Source: Idiomarinaceae bacterium HL-53
GTDB lineage: Bacteria > Pseudomonadota > Gammaproteobacteria > Enterobacterales > Alteromonadaceae
DNA: 64,000 nt
Direction of reading: 5' to 3'
Assembly: GCA_001458075.1 (NCBI GenBank)
Contig: LN899469.1
Span: 1,710,659 to 1,774,658, forward strand
Shown here: piece by piece, positions 9,625 through 22,241 of the stretch
Layout of the letters: every line of letters starts with the position of its first letter
Numbering within the stretch: the stretch's first letter is position 1
Program-made: the position numbers and the translations under genes
Notes under the pieces: generated by a model
The model's input: only the letters and a program-made list of their open reading frames with translations
Databases searched by the model: none
Told to the model about the DNA's origin: nothing

Positions 9625-11019
9625 CTACACTCCTATGTGCTCTGAAGCACTCAATATTGGGAGTATTCTGGCAACTTTTGCATAAGTTTCCGCATATTCA
9701 TGAGCTGTGATTGAATCGATGACGATACCACCGCCAGCCCAGCAATAGAGCGTATTATTTGCTGCACAAAGCGTACGGATGGTAATGCTGCTGTCGGCAT
9801 GCCCATGAGAAGAGAAATAAGCGAAACTTCCGCAGTACACTTTTCGACGGTGAGGTTCAAGTTGCTCGATAATCTCCATGGCTCTTATTTTCGGTGCGCC
9901 GGTGATAGAGCCACCGGGAAAGATTGCGCGCATGAGATCAAAGCTGGAATGACGCTCTTTTAAAGTCCCCTCAACGGTGCTAACTAAGTGATGAACCGCA
10001 GGAAAGCTTTCTAATTTAAAAAGCTCGGGAACACGCACGGTGCCGGGTTCACATACTCGACTAATATCATTGCGAAGCAGATCAACAATCATTAAATTTT
10101 CTGCGCGATCTTTCTCACTGGTGAGGAGGGCTTCCTGTTCAACCTGATCTTGCGTCGTAGATTGACCGCGTGGACGTGTTCCCTTGATCGGACGCGTTTG
10201 GATTTGCCCTTTATTGTCTACTCGAACAAAACGCTCAGGTGAAACCGATAAAATACTCGTGTCAGGGAGTTGAATATAGCCTGAGAATGGCGCCTTGTTC
10301 GCACTTCGAAGAAGCTGATAGGCTTGCCAAGCCGAACCTTCGAACTTCGCTTCAAAGCGTTGGGCGAAGTTAATTTGGTAACAGTCTCCAGCTTCCAAAT
10401 AGTTTTTGATACTCGCAAGGCGTTCGTTGTATTCCTGTTCGTCTAGGTTACTGTGCCACGGTGAAATCAGTTTGAAATTTTTGCAGTCAGCTGCCACCTC
10501 ATACGGTGTTTGCCAAAATCTCATCTCAATCTCGGCGCTAGAACTTGTAGGTCCAATAGCGGTCACCGTCTTGAGTTGATGATCAATGACCAGTGCGCGC
10601 TCATAGATGCCAAAACAAGCGTCAGGCAGTGAGATGTCATCTTTTGCGGTGGTGGGTAATTTCTCAATTTCACGAGCCATGTCGTAGCCTAGGTAACCTA
10701 ATGCCCCTCCAGTAAATGGCAGGTGCGGCACCTCAAGCGGTGCGACCGCAGTAGTTGCTTGCTGTAGTTGTGAGAAAAAGTCTCCCGAGTAATTCTTTTC
10801 AATGTCGCCAGTAGGGGTTGATACCGTGATTAAGCCTTTCTCACAGGTAAGTGTCTGTGACGGTTGGCGCACAATTATATCAAAACGACTGTCTGGATGC
10901 GTCGATTCGGCCGAATCGAATAACATGGCATACGGCTCATTCGAAAAAGCTGAAAAAATGGCAATTGGGTCGCGCCACTGGGCATAGGGAAATTCGAAGT
11001 AAGTTCTAGAGTTTGGCAT
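9625..11019 (-). CDS. pabB: Aminodeoxychorismate synthase component I
   Basis: 464 residues of the chorismate-binding family. It makes 4-amino-4-deoxychorismate from chorismate and ammonia for folate synthesis, with PabA giving the ammonia. The active-site segment QTRPIKGTRPRG contains the PIKGT lysine that marks PabB rather than TrpE, and the C-terminal motifs FPGGSITGAPKIRAMEIIE and CGSFAYFSSHG are clear. The length is close to E. coli PabB (453). It leads the pabB-nudL-sdaA group and is divergent from the fumarase gene across about 117 bases. Confidence 0.93.
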   Translation of the reverse strand: MPNSRTYFEFPYAQWRDPIAIFSAFSNEPYAMLFDSAESTHPDSRFDIIVRQPSQTLTCEKGLITVSTPTGDIEKNYSGDFFSQLQQATTAVAPLEVPHLPFTGGALGYLGYDMAREIEKLPTTAKDDISLPDACFGIYERALVIDHQLKTVTAIGPTSSSAEIEMRFWQTPYEVAADCKNFKLISPWHSNLDEQEYNERLASIKNYLEAGDCYQINFAQRFEAKFEGSAWQAYQLLRSANKAPFSGYIQLPDTSILSVSPERFVRVDNKGQIQTRPIKGTRPRGQSTTQDQVEQEALLTSEKDRAENLMIVDLLRNDISRVCEPGTVRVPELFKLESFPAVHHLVSTVEGTLKERHSSFDLMRAIFPGGSITGAPKIRAMEIIEQLEPHRRKVYCGSFAYFSSHGHADSSITIRTLCAANNTLYCWAGGGIVIDSITAHEYAETYAKVARILPILSASEHIGV

Positions 11020-11136
11020 TCACTTCACTTGTTACGACTGGCGAGAAACTTCGTTAGAGAGTATCATATCGCACAATTTTAGGCATTAATTCCACGTTCA
11101 AAACCGCAGAGTTTGAAGCAGTCACAGGGGGCGTAC

Positions 11137-12648
11137 ATGGCGCTTATTCGTCAGCAAGACTTTATCGATTCTATTGAAGACGCGTTGCAATTCATTTCTT
11201 ATTATCACCCGATTGATTTCGTTGACGCACTGGCCGACGCTTATGAGCGTGAGAAGAGTGACGCAGCGAAAAATGCGATTGCGCAAATGCTGGTCAATTC
11301 AAGAATGTCTGCGCAAGGAAAGCGCCCTTTGTGTCAGGACACTGGAATCGTCACCTGCTTTGTGAAAATTGGTATGGGCGTACAGTGGGATAAGACAGAC
11401 TTAACAGTGCAAGAAATGGTGGATGAAGGCACTCGGCGTGCATATCTGAATCCAGACAACCCGCTGCGTGCGTCCATTGTGGCAGACCCCGCCGGAACCC
11501 GAAAGAACACGAAAGACAACACGCCAGCAGTGGTGCATATTGACACCGTGGCAGGAGATCACATTGAAGTTATGATTGCTGCAAAAGGTGGCGGGTCAGA
11601 AAATAAAACGAAGATGGTGATGCTAAATCCGAGTGACAGTATCGCAGATTGGGTCGTGGAAACACTTCCCAAAATGGGAGCCGGTTGGTGCCCGCCGGGT
11701 ATCTTAGGTATTGGTATCGGTGGTACAGCGGAGAAGTCTGCGGTATTGGCGAAAGAATCATTGATGGAGCCTGTCGATATTCAAGAGTTAATCGCTCGGG
11801 GGCCGCAGAATGCTGAAGAAGAATTGCGGCTTGAAATCTATCAGCGGGTGAATGAGTTGGGTATCGGTGCTCAGGGCCTTGGCGGTCTTACCACGGTTGT
11901 TGATGTGAAGATCAAATCACTACCTACACATGCCGCGTCGAAGCCAGTGACCATGATTCCAAACTGTGCTGCGACCCGTCATGTACATTTTCACCTAGAT
12001 GGCTCAGGCCCAGCGAAACTGGAGCTGCCGAAACTCGAAGATTGGCCAGATATTACATTTGAAGTCGGTGACAATGCGCGCCGGGTGAACCTCGATACGC
12101 TCACTCGGGAAGACATTACAAGCTGGCAAATGGGTGAAACTGTTTTATTGTCGGGTAAGTTACTTACAGGGCGAGATGCGGCACACAAACGCATCAAAGA
12201 AATGCTAGATCGGGGTGAGCAATTACCTGTCGACTTTACTAATAAGTTTATTTACTACGTAGGTCCTGTCGATCCCGTGCGCGATGAGGTGGTGGGTCCT
12301 GCGGGTCCGACAACAGCAACTCGAATGGATAAATTTACCGACCTCATGTTAGAGCAAACTGGAATTTTAGGGATGATTGGTAAAGCAGAACGAGGGAAGG
12401 CGACGGTTGCAAGCATTGCAAAAAACCGGGCCGTTTACTTGATGGCCGTTGGCGGTGCAGCATACCTTGTCGCGAAAGCTATCAAACAAGCGAAAGTTGT
12501 TGCGTTTGACGATCTCGGAATGGAGGCTATTTATGAGTTCGAAGTTGAAGATATGCCGGTCACCGTTGCTGTCGATAGCCAAGGACAAAATGCTCACGAA
12601 GCAGGCCCCGCTATTTGGTCTGTGAAAATAGCCGAAGGCACTGCTTAA
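11137..12648 (+). CDS. Class I fumarate hydratase, iron-sulfur dependent
   Basis: 503 residues with the alpha and beta parts of class I hydro-lyases fused, as in E. coli FumA/FumB (548). It interconverts fumarate and malate with an oxygen-sensitive [4Fe-4S] cluster. Three candidate cluster cysteines are visible in LCQDTGIVT, GWCPPGILGIGIGG and PNCAATRHVHF. The beta part has SGKLLTGRDAAHKRIKEML and VGPAGPTTATRMDKFTD. The ATG at 11137 is preceded by GGGGGC at the right distance; an upstream in-frame TTG at 11113 is less likely. A monocistronic unit; it ends 3 bases from the converging PAS-like gene. Confidence 0.93.
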   Translation: MALIRQQDFIDSIEDALQFISYYHPIDFVDALADAYEREKSDAAKNAIAQMLVNSRMSAQGKRPLCQDTGIVTCFVKIGMGVQWDKTDLTVQEMVDEGTRRAYLNPDNPLRASIVADPAGTRKNTKDNTPAVVHIDTVAGDHIEVMIAAKGGGSENKTKMVMLNPSDSIADWVVETLPKMGAGWCPPGILGIGIGGTAEKSAVLAKESLMEPVDIQELIARGPQNAEEELRLEIYQRVNELGIGAQGLGGLTTVVDVKIKSLPTHAASKPVTMIPNCAATRHVHFHLDGSGPAKLELPKLEDWPDITFEVGDNARRVNLDTLTREDITSWQMGETVLLSGKLLTGRDAAHKRIKEMLDRGEQLPVDFTNKFIYYVGPVDPVRDEVVGPAGPTTATRMDKFTDLMLEQTGILGMIGKAERGKATVASIAKNRAVYLMAVGGAAYLVAKAIKQAKVVAFDDLGMEAIYEFEVEDMPVTVAVDSQGQNAHEAGPAIWSVKIAEGTA

Positions 12649-12651
12649 ACT

Positions 12652-13326
12652 CTACGCGTAGGCGGGTTGCGCTAGCAACTCGCCTTCGACTGCTCTGATA
12701 AATGCACAAGTCAGTGATTTCCCTTGAATAGGCAGGGTCATCCACAAGTACCGAATACGCTTTTTTGAATGGGCAATATTCAATGTAACTTGTTGTGGTA
12801 AATGTGTTTGCTCGCAGGTGAACATAGCATACAGGAGTCGGTCACGCTGCCGCGGCTCGTACCACTTCAAAAACTGGTGTAAGTTTTGTCGCGTTCCATA
12901 TTGTGGCGCCTCATCGTGTAATTCCGAGGTTTGTTCCGACCAATAACAAAGTTGCTGTTGGGCCTCGAAAATCATAAATCCTAAAGGCGTTGCAGTTTCA
13001 TGTTGGAGCGGAATAATAAAGGCAAAAATGCGCTGTGCGCGGTCGTCAAGCTGGGTCATGAGTAGCGTGCCCACTTGCACCTCTCGTTGCTGATTTAGAT
13101 ACGCGACCGATTGCCCTGCATGCGGCAAAGGTTTTGCGCTGAGCTCGGGTTGGTTTAAACAATAGTCATGCCAGAGCGGCTCGTTTTTGTGATGCCGAAC
13201 GAGCTCGCAATGTGCATTGGTATCAACAACATAACCTTGTTCATTGAGAATAAATGCGGGCAGTTGCTCTTCTTCGAGTGTTTTTAAGAGCATCTGATAA
13301 CGTGTGTCTGGTTGGCGTAGCTTCAT
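12652..13326 (-). CDS. PAS-like domain protein of unknown function
   Basis: 224 residues from the ATG at 13326, which has AAGGA six bases upstream; two further ATGs upstream at 13332 and 13362 lack this. No signal peptide or membrane segment. The N-terminal part (LLKTLEEEQLPAFILNEQGYVVDTNAHCELV) looks like the first strands and helix of a PAS fold, and a second alpha-beta section near residues 100-215 repeats the FAFIIPL and RYLWMTLP type of strand. No kinase, GGDEF or HTH output is present, so it would be a free-standing sensor or adaptor. It is divergent from smc and I do not recognise it as a named family. Confidence 0.55.
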   Translation of the reverse strand: MKLRQPDTRYQMLLKTLEEEQLPAFILNEQGYVVDTNAHCELVRHHKNEPLWHDYCLNQPELSAKPLPHAGQSVAYLNQQREVQVGTLLMTQLDDRAQRIFAFIIPLQHETATPLGFMIFEAQQQLCYWSEQTSELHDEAPQYGTRQNLHQFLKWYEPRQRDRLLYAMFTCEQTHLPQQVTLNIAHSKKRIRYLWMTLPIQGKSLTCAFIRAVEGELLAQPAYA

Positions 13327-13450
13327 TATCATTCCTTGATTGACATTAAATACGAGTTCCATGTTTCAATTAGTATGTAAGCGTGCGAGTGAAATGCAAC
13401 GTGAGAACCTACTTCTTCGGTAATTGTTCCATACAAATGTTCTTAAACTG

Positions 13451-13479
13451 TTGTTTGCGCACTAGGTTGGTTTTACACT
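13451..13479 (+). promoter_or_regulatory. Sigma-70 type promoter of the smc-zipA-ligA group
   Basis: TTGTTT at 13451-13456 and TACACT at 13474-13479 are separated by 17 bases, with a predicted start near 13486, about 22 bases before the smc ATG. Confidence 0.55.
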
Positions 13480-13507
13480 GAGCATTCAATAACAAAAAAT
13501 AAGAATC

Positions 13508-16500
13508 ATGCGTTTAAAGTACATTCGATTAGCGGGCTTTAAGTCGTTCGTAGATAACACCAAAGTTGCCTTTCCGGAGCAGATGACCTGCATTGTCGGA
13601 CCGAACGGTTGTGGTAAGTCGAATGTCATTGATGCCGTGCGTTGGGTACTCGGTGAAAGTTCGGCAAAAAACCTGCGTGGCGACGCCATGACCGACGTAA
13701 TTTTTAATGGTTCGCAGGTAAGAAAACCTGTCGGTCAAGCAAGTGTCGAGTTGGTGTTCGATAATTCAGATGGTCGTTTGCAAGGTGAGTATGTAAGCTA
13801 TCAAGAAGTTTCGGTAAAACGTGTTGTCACGCGTGACGGGCAGTCACTGTACTTTCTGAATAATGCAAAGTGTCGGCGCCGAGATATCACGGATCTCTTC
13901 CTCGGGACCGGTTTAGGGCCTCGCAGCTATGCCATTATTGAACAAGGCATGATTTCTCGCCTCATCGAATCAAGGCCCCAAGAATTACGAATCTTCATTG
14001 AAGAAGCTGCGGGTATTTCGAAGTACAAAGAGCGTCGAAAGGAAACTGAGAGCCGCATGTCGCGCACACGCGAAAACCTTGAGCGTTTAACCGATGTACG
14101 CGAAGAACTTGGCCAGCAACTTGCCAAGTTACAGCGTCAAGCGGCAGCAGCGAAGAGATATCAACAATTAAAGGCCGAAGAGCGGGCTTATAAAAGTCAG
14201 CTACAAGCGCTCAAATGGCTCCATTATCAAGAACAGTGTGATCGGGTTGAGCGGGAGCTTACCGCCGAGCAAACAGAATTAGAAAAATGGCTTGCAGAGC
14301 AGAGAGGTAGCGAACGAGGGCAAACGGAGTTACGTCAGCAAGAACTTGATTTTCAAGAGCAAGTCGACCAGGCGCAAGAGTCCTTTTACCAAGCTTCGAG
14401 TCAAGTAACCGCAGTTGAGCAGCAAATTCGTTATCAACGGCAAATGATTCAACAGCGTCAGCAGCAACGTGATCAGTGGCAACAGCAATGGATATTGGCA
14501 AAGCAAGAAATTGATGAAGAAACGATTCAACTTGAAGAGGCGCGAGCACAGTTAGTTGAGGTAGAAGAACAGCTCGCTGTTGCCGAAGAAGAGCTAGCCA
14601 TGGCGTTGGAAGCACATGAAGAGGCGGAGAGCCGGTATCAGGACTGGCAAGAGAATAACGCGCAGCAGCAACGTGAGTTTGCGAGGCTGAAAGAGCGGCA
14701 CTCTGTGCTAGAGGCTGAGCTCCACGCGAGCACACAACTCATTGCTCAAGTAGACGAACGACACGCAACAGTTCGACAAGAATTGGCAAACCTCGAACAA
14801 GAGAAGCCGCAGTTACCAGATGCCTTGTTAACGGTTGCGCGTGAGCGTGAATTAGCAGCTGCCAATGCAGCGAAGGAAGTCGAAGCGTTCACATCTGCAC
14901 TCAAACAAGCGAAACTTGATGAAGAAGCGGCACGACAGCACGTTGATAGCACGCAGCGCTCGTTAAGCCAACTTGCCGGACAGCAGGCTTCGTATGAGCA
15001 ATTGCTGGCAGCACAAGAAGCTGAGCTTGAGCCTGAAAGTCGTGCTTGGCTAGCATCTCAAACCTGTGTTGGAACGTGCCGTGAGCTCTTGGAAGTGCCC
15101 TTAGAATGGGTGGCAGCAGTGGAACTTTGGGCGGGGCAATGGCTCTCAGCGCCTGTGTTAGAGAAGCCACCAGAGCAATGGCCAGAGTTTCTCCAACAAT
15201 CGGTGTTGGTATTACCCGAAAAGCATAACGCCATACCGAATCAAGCGTTGGCTGCCAAACTTAATGGGCCGATGCGTAATTCAAGTCTTTTTGCAGGAAT
15301 CGCATGGGCGGAAAATGAGGGTGAGGCACGAGCGTTGCTGAATTCGCCTGGTTGGCACGCCGTTGCGCTTCCCGTAGGCAAAATATTAGGGCCCGATTGG
15401 ATACTGGCTGCAGGTGAGATGCAGGACGGCCTGCTTGCGTGGCAACAAGCCCTGAATGATGTGTTGCAAACGATAGAATTGGTGCAAGCACAAGGTGAGG
15501 AAGCACAAACGCAACTAACTCAAGTGACGGAAAGACGCCAATCGCTTGAAGAACAACTAGAAACAGCGCGAAGTGATTGGCAACAGGCACAGCAAGTGGC
15601 GTTTCAAGCACAGGAGCGTTTTAGTTACGCAGAACAATCGGTACAGAGGCATGAGGCCGACGTAGCAAAGCGCGAGCAGGAACTTGAAACGCTCAGTGCG
15701 CGAGTGAGCTCATTAAAAGCAGAGCATGAAGTGAAGCTTGAGCAAAAAGCAGACATAGAGTTGCAAATTGAAACGCATGCGCCAGAGGTTGCGAAAACAG
15801 AAACGTTGGGCGATGCAATTAAGCTTGAGGTGAGTGAGTACAGCAGAGCGCGCGCTCAGCAGCAACAACAAGTGCATACGCAACAGTTGCAAAAGCAGCA
15901 GTATCAGAGTCGCTGCGAGACCATCCAAGCGCAACTAGAACGTTTGCAACGCACGATGAGTGAGGCTGAAGAGCGTTTGCAGTTACAAACTGAGGATGAA
16001 TCTTCAGAAGAAGAAATCTCGGTGCTTGAGGAGCAGTTAGCAGAAAATTTAATGATGCGTGAACAAGCGGAAACCGCATTAGTGCAAATTAAAGAACAAC
16101 TGAGTGCCGTGCAGGAAGAGTTGAGCATTATCAACAAGGGGCAGTCTGCGGTCCATGAACAAATTGCAAAACAACGTGAAAAGGTGGAAAGCCGTAAGTT
16201 AGAATTAGCCGCTGCGCGCGAGCGAGGCCATGCATTATTGGAAAGCTTTGGTGAGGAACGAATCTCGCTCAAGGAAGTCCTAGAGAATATGCCCGAAGAG
16301 GCAAATGAGCGTGAATGGCAACAAGCGCTCGATGAACGGTCACGAAAAATTCAACAACTCGGTGCGATTAACCTTGCAGCAATAGAAGAGGTTGAAGCGC
16401 AGTCGGAGCGAAAAGCCTACTTAGATGATCAATATGAAGATCTGAGTGCTTCGTTGGCGACGTTAGAAGATGCGATTAAGAAGATCGATCGAGAAACACG

Positions 16501-16975
16501 GAGCCGCTTTAAGAAAACCTATGATCAGGTGAATAGTGATTTACAAGCATTGTTCCCGAAGGTATTCGGAGGTGGGTCTGCGTACTTAGACCTAACGGAC
16601 GATGACTTATTGGAGACCGGTGTGACCATTATGGCACGGCCTCCAGGTAAGAAAAATAGTACAATCCACTTGCTGTCGGGAGGGGAGAAAGCGCTCACCG
16701 CGCTCGCATTGGTGTTCGCGATATTCCGCCTCAATCCGGCGCCGTTTTGTTTATTAGACGAGGTGGATGCGCCATTAGATGACGTCAACGTAGGCAGATT
16801 TTGCCGTTTAGTAAAAGAAATGTCAGAATCTGTGCAATTTATTTATATCAGTCATAATAAGATCGCGATGGAAATGGCGACGCATCTTGCAGGTGTGACA
16901 ATGCAAGAGCCGGGTGTATCGAGGTTGGTCGCTGTAGACGTTGATGAAGCGATTGCACTTGCAGAAGCTTCTTAG
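13508..16975 (+). CDS. smc: Chromosome segregation protein SMC
   Basis: 1155 residues, normal for bacterial SMC. It forms the ATP-driven ring that with ScpA and ScpB organises and segregates the chromosome. The head halves are at the ends: Walker A GPNGCGKSN at residues 31-39, signature LSGGEKALTAL near 1055 and Walker B LLDEVDAP near 1081. Two long glutamine- and glutamate-rich coiled coils (about 170-500 and 665-1000) flank a hinge at about 505-650. An SMC and not MukBEF system fits Alteromonadales rather than enterobacteria. The next gene zipA begins 24 bases later, so smc, zipA and ligA probably form one transcript. Confidence 0.95.
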   Translation: MRLKYIRLAGFKSFVDNTKVAFPEQMTCIVGPNGCGKSNVIDAVRWVLGESSAKNLRGDAMTDVIFNGSQVRKPVGQASVELVFDNSDGRLQGEYVSYQEVSVKRVVTRDGQSLYFLNNAKCRRRDITDLFLGTGLGPRSYAIIEQGMISRLIESRPQELRIFIEEAAGISKYKERRKETESRMSRTRENLERLTDVREELGQQLAKLQRQAAAAKRYQQLKAEERAYKSQLQALKWLHYQEQCDRVERELTAEQTELEKWLAEQRGSERGQTELRQQELDFQEQVDQAQESFYQASSQVTAVEQQIRYQRQMIQQRQQQRDQWQQQWILAKQEIDEETIQLEEARAQLVEVEEQLAVAEEELAMALEAHEEAESRYQDWQENNAQQQREFARLKERHSVLEAELHASTQLIAQVDERHATVRQELANLEQEKPQLPDALLTVARERELAAANAAKEVEAFTSALKQAKLDEEAARQHVDSTQRSLSQLAGQQASYEQLLAAQEAELEPESRAWLASQTCVGTCRELLEVPLEWVAAVELWAGQWLSAPVLEKPPEQWPEFLQQSVLVLPEKHNAIPNQALAAKLNGPMRNSSLFAGIAWAENEGEARALLNSPGWHAVALPVGKILGPDWILAAGEMQDGLLAWQQALNDVLQTIELVQAQGEEAQTQLTQVTERRQSLEEQLETARSDWQQAQQVAFQAQERFSYAEQSVQRHEADVAKREQELETLSARVSSLKAEHEVKLEQKADIELQIETHAPEVAKTETLGDAIKLEVSEYSRARAQQQQQVHTQQLQKQQYQSRCETIQAQLERLQRTMSEAEERLQLQTEDESSEEEISVLEEQLAENLMMREQAETALVQIKEQLSAVQEELSIINKGQSAVHEQIAKQREKVESRKLELAAARERGHALLESFGEERISLKEVLENMPEEANEREWQQALDERSRKIQQLGAINLAAIEEVEAQSERKAYLDDQYEDLSASLATLEDAIKKIDRETRSRFKKTYDQVNSDLQALFPKVFGGGSAYLDLTDDDLLETGVTIMARPPGKKNSTIHLLSGGEKALTALALVFAIFRLNPAPFCLLDEVDAPLDDVNVGRFCRLVKEMSESVQFIYISHNKIAMEMATHLAGVTMQEPGVSRLVAVDVDEAIALAEAS

Positions 16976-16999
16976 CAAAACGACAAGAGAGAATACGGA

Positions 17000-19986
<2,987 letters not shown>

Positions 19987-20013
19987 GTGCTTGCTCTCCA
20001 GCTTCAGAGCCAT

Positions 20014-20541
20014 TTATTCTACGCGACGAGTGGAAAGGTCACGAACGAAGCCATCACTTTTGATTCCGGTAATGCCGTACTCGTCGAGTTCAAAACGTAT
20101 CGATGGGGTTCTTTTCTCAAATCTAAGCGCACGATCGTCAATTACTAAACGTAAACCATAAAGAGCGCTCCCGCTTGCACTTTCTAGCTCTAAAGTATGT
20201 TCACCAATTTGCACTTTGAACGAGGTCATATAGCGGTCAGCAAATTCCTGAATAAAGACCATCGAGTCTTCTTCAAAAACTGCCAACTGCACGTTGTAAC
20301 TCTCGGGTGGCGCACTCATGGCAAGCCGTTGACGACCTGCCCTGAAATACCAAATGCCGTCCATTTGTTCGAATGCAACTGGGAAATTCACATCTACTTC
20401 GGTGCCATCGCCGAGCACCGCAGTGCCGGTAAAGGCAAGTTGAAAGCCAGGCTCTTGCTCGGTATCGCTTTGCTCCGCAAAAGCGGCGAAACTCAGGCTG
20501 AGTAATAGGCATAAGCTGGTGCAAAGAGAAGATATGTTCAT
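20014..20541 (-). CDS. Secreted protein of unknown function downstream of mltD
   Basis: 175 residues that I do not recognise. The first 22 residues form a signal peptide with cleavage likely after SLSFAAFA, so it is exported to the periplasm. The mature part is acidic and beta-rich, with alternating strands such as LAFTGTAVLGDGTEVDVNFPVAF and LRLVIDDRALRFEKR, and no cysteines. It starts 1 base after the mltD stop, so it is probably translated from the same mRNA and may act in the cell envelope. No catalytic motif is evident. Confidence 0.7.
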   Translation of the reverse strand: MNISSLCTSLCLLLSLSFAAFAEQSDTEQEPGFQLAFTGTAVLGDGTEVDVNFPVAFEQMDGIWYFRAGRQRLAMSAPPESYNVQLAVFEEDSMVFIQEFADRYMTSFKVQIGEHTLELESASGSALYGLRLVIDDRALRFEKRTPSIRFELDEYGITGIKSDGFVRDLSTRRVE

Positions 20542-20542
20542 G

Positions 20543-22177
20543 CTAACCCCCTTGGGTTATATCGACATGTAGTTTCAATGTTTGCCCTGGCTGTAAATAA
20601 CGATCTCGAGTAATTTGATTCCAACGCTCAATATCAGCAATGGTTACACGAAAGCGATTCGCGATCCTTGCGAGCGAGTCGCCACGACGCACTCTATATT
20701 CGACTGTACGAGTCACCTCTGAAGCGGTGCTCTCAGAGTTGCTCGTTGACGCATTTGTCCAAATCACTAAGGATTGACCTAATCTTAATGTATCTCCCGG
20801 CGCCATATTGTTCCAGCTTGCGATATCTGAAACGCCCACATTATGTAAACGACTGATGTCCCAAAGTGTATCTCCCGACCGCACTGTATGTTCTATGCGA
20901 GCACTGCCGGCAGTTTGCCGCTGACGTTGCGCAAGCCGTTGATCCGCCGCTAATTCGTAAGTCTCTGCAGGTGCGCTTGCAACAGGAATCAGCAGATAGT
21001 CTCCGGTGCGAATCAAACTCCCACTAATATTGTTAGCAGCTTGAATTGCGTTCGGTGTGGTGTTGTATTGTCTGGCTATGGTAATCAGGCTCTCACCCAT
21101 GCGCACACGATGCCGTTCCCAATGAACCCATTGCGAGCGGTCTGAATCTGCGATGGCTCTTTTAAATGATTCGGCTGCGGTTTGCGGCATGAGCAGATGG
21201 AACGGCCCTTCAGGTGCGGTTGCCCAGCGATTATAGCCAGAATTGAAGCGGTGTAATTCGCGTACTTCCATACCCGCCATGCGTGCGGCAAGGGCAAGAT
21301 CCATTTGTTGTCCCACATCAACCACCTCGAGTACAGGTTGATTGGGGATATACTGCCAAGTGAGCTGTTGCTGGTGACGAGCGGCCAGCAAGCTGCTTAG
21401 AGCTAACACCTTAGGCACATAGTTTTTAGTTTCGCGAGGTAAGGACAAGGACCAAAAATCAGTTGGTAAGCCGCGTGCTTTATTACGACGAATTGCATTT
21501 GCCACACGCCCTTGACCCCCATTATAGGCAGCGATTGCGAGCAACCAGTCGCCATCAAAGGTTTGATGTAAACGGTCAAAATAGTCCAGCGCGGTGTGCG
21601 TGGCAGCAATAATGTCTCTGCGCCCGTCGTACCACCAATTAATGTCCAAACCGTAGTGCAAGGCCGTGCTTGGAATAAATTGCCAGAGCCCACTGGCTCT
21701 GCCATGAGAGTATGCAAAGGTATCAAATGCACTCTCTACGATAGGGACAAACACCAGCTCGAGAGGTAACCCGCGTTTTTCTATTTCCTCAACAATAAAA
21801 TACATGAGAGGAGCAGCTCTTTGTGTGACCCGCGGAATGTAACTCGGGTTGTTCAAATACCAGTTGCGATGCGCCTCAATTAAATTATTCTCAGGTACGG
21901 TTATGCTCAACTGTAAACGAACGCGCTCCCATAGATCCGCTTGTTGCGCGGGCGTGAGTGTCTCAGATGCGGGCTGTTGGTATGGAGCGGGGCGGCTAAT
22001 GGTATATTTTTGGATTCCTACGTCTTGTGGAAGTTGCTCAGCCGTTATCGGGCTAAGCTCGCTGTTTGGAAGAATCTGTGTAAGCTGGCATCCAGTCAAT
22101 GCGGTCAGAGTTATACCGGCGAGCATTGCGTTCCGCATGCGCTTGCCCACACTCGTTTTCAACAGTACGCAGTGCAT
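20543..22177 (-). CDS. mltD: Membrane-bound lytic murein transglycosylase D with three LysM repeats
   Basis: 544 residues. A lipoprotein signal ends in LTALTGC, so Cys30 would be lipidated and the protein anchored in the outer membrane. The SLT domain (about 115-255) has catalytic Glu148 in VPIVESAFD and the following GLWQFIPSTA and AIAAYNGGQGRV motifs. Three LysM peptidoglycan-binding repeats follow: RVRMGESLITIA, TVRSGDTLWDIS and RVRRGDSLARIA, each ending in LxxGQ/DxL. MltD cleaves glycan strands to 1,6-anhydro muropeptides. E. coli MltD has 452 residues and two LysM; three is common in marine relatives. Adjacent to divergently arranged gloB, a conserved neighbour. Confidence 0.93.
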   Translation of the reverse strand: MHCVLLKTSVGKRMRNAMLAGITLTALTGCQLTQILPNSELSPITAEQLPQDVGIQKYTISRPAPYQQPASETLTPAQQADLWERVRLQLSITVPENNLIEAHRNWYLNNPSYIPRVTQRAAPLMYFIVEEIEKRGLPLELVFVPIVESAFDTFAYSHGRASGLWQFIPSTALHYGLDINWWYDGRRDIIAATHTALDYFDRLHQTFDGDWLLAIAAYNGGQGRVANAIRRNKARGLPTDFWSLSLPRETKNYVPKVLALSSLLAARHQQQLTWQYIPNQPVLEVVDVGQQMDLALAARMAGMEVRELHRFNSGYNRWATAPEGPFHLLMPQTAAESFKRAIADSDRSQWVHWERHRVRMGESLITIARQYNTTPNAIQAANNISGSLIRTGDYLLIPVASAPAETYELAADQRLAQRQRQTAGSARIEHTVRSGDTLWDISRLHNVGVSDIASWNNMAPGDTLRLGQSLVIWTNASTSNSESTASEVTRTVEYRVRRGDSLARIANRFRVTIADIERWNQITRDRYLQPGQTLKLHVDITQGG

Positions 22178-22241
22178 CTATTTCCCCTGAACTTTATCGA
22201 TGTAAATTGTTGTTTTTATAATCAGGCTGCATTGTATGTAA

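Noticed and set aside
9625-11019. Reading of the chorismate enzyme as anthranilate synthase TrpE
   Set aside because: The PIKGT segment and the pabB-nudL-sdaA order identify PabB.
14259-14735. A 158-codon minus-strand frame within smc, and other long antisense frames within smc (for example 15261-15611 and 15904-16272)
   Set aside because: They are by-products of the coiled-coil codon bias; no ribosome site or family motif, and the sense frame is a certain SMC.
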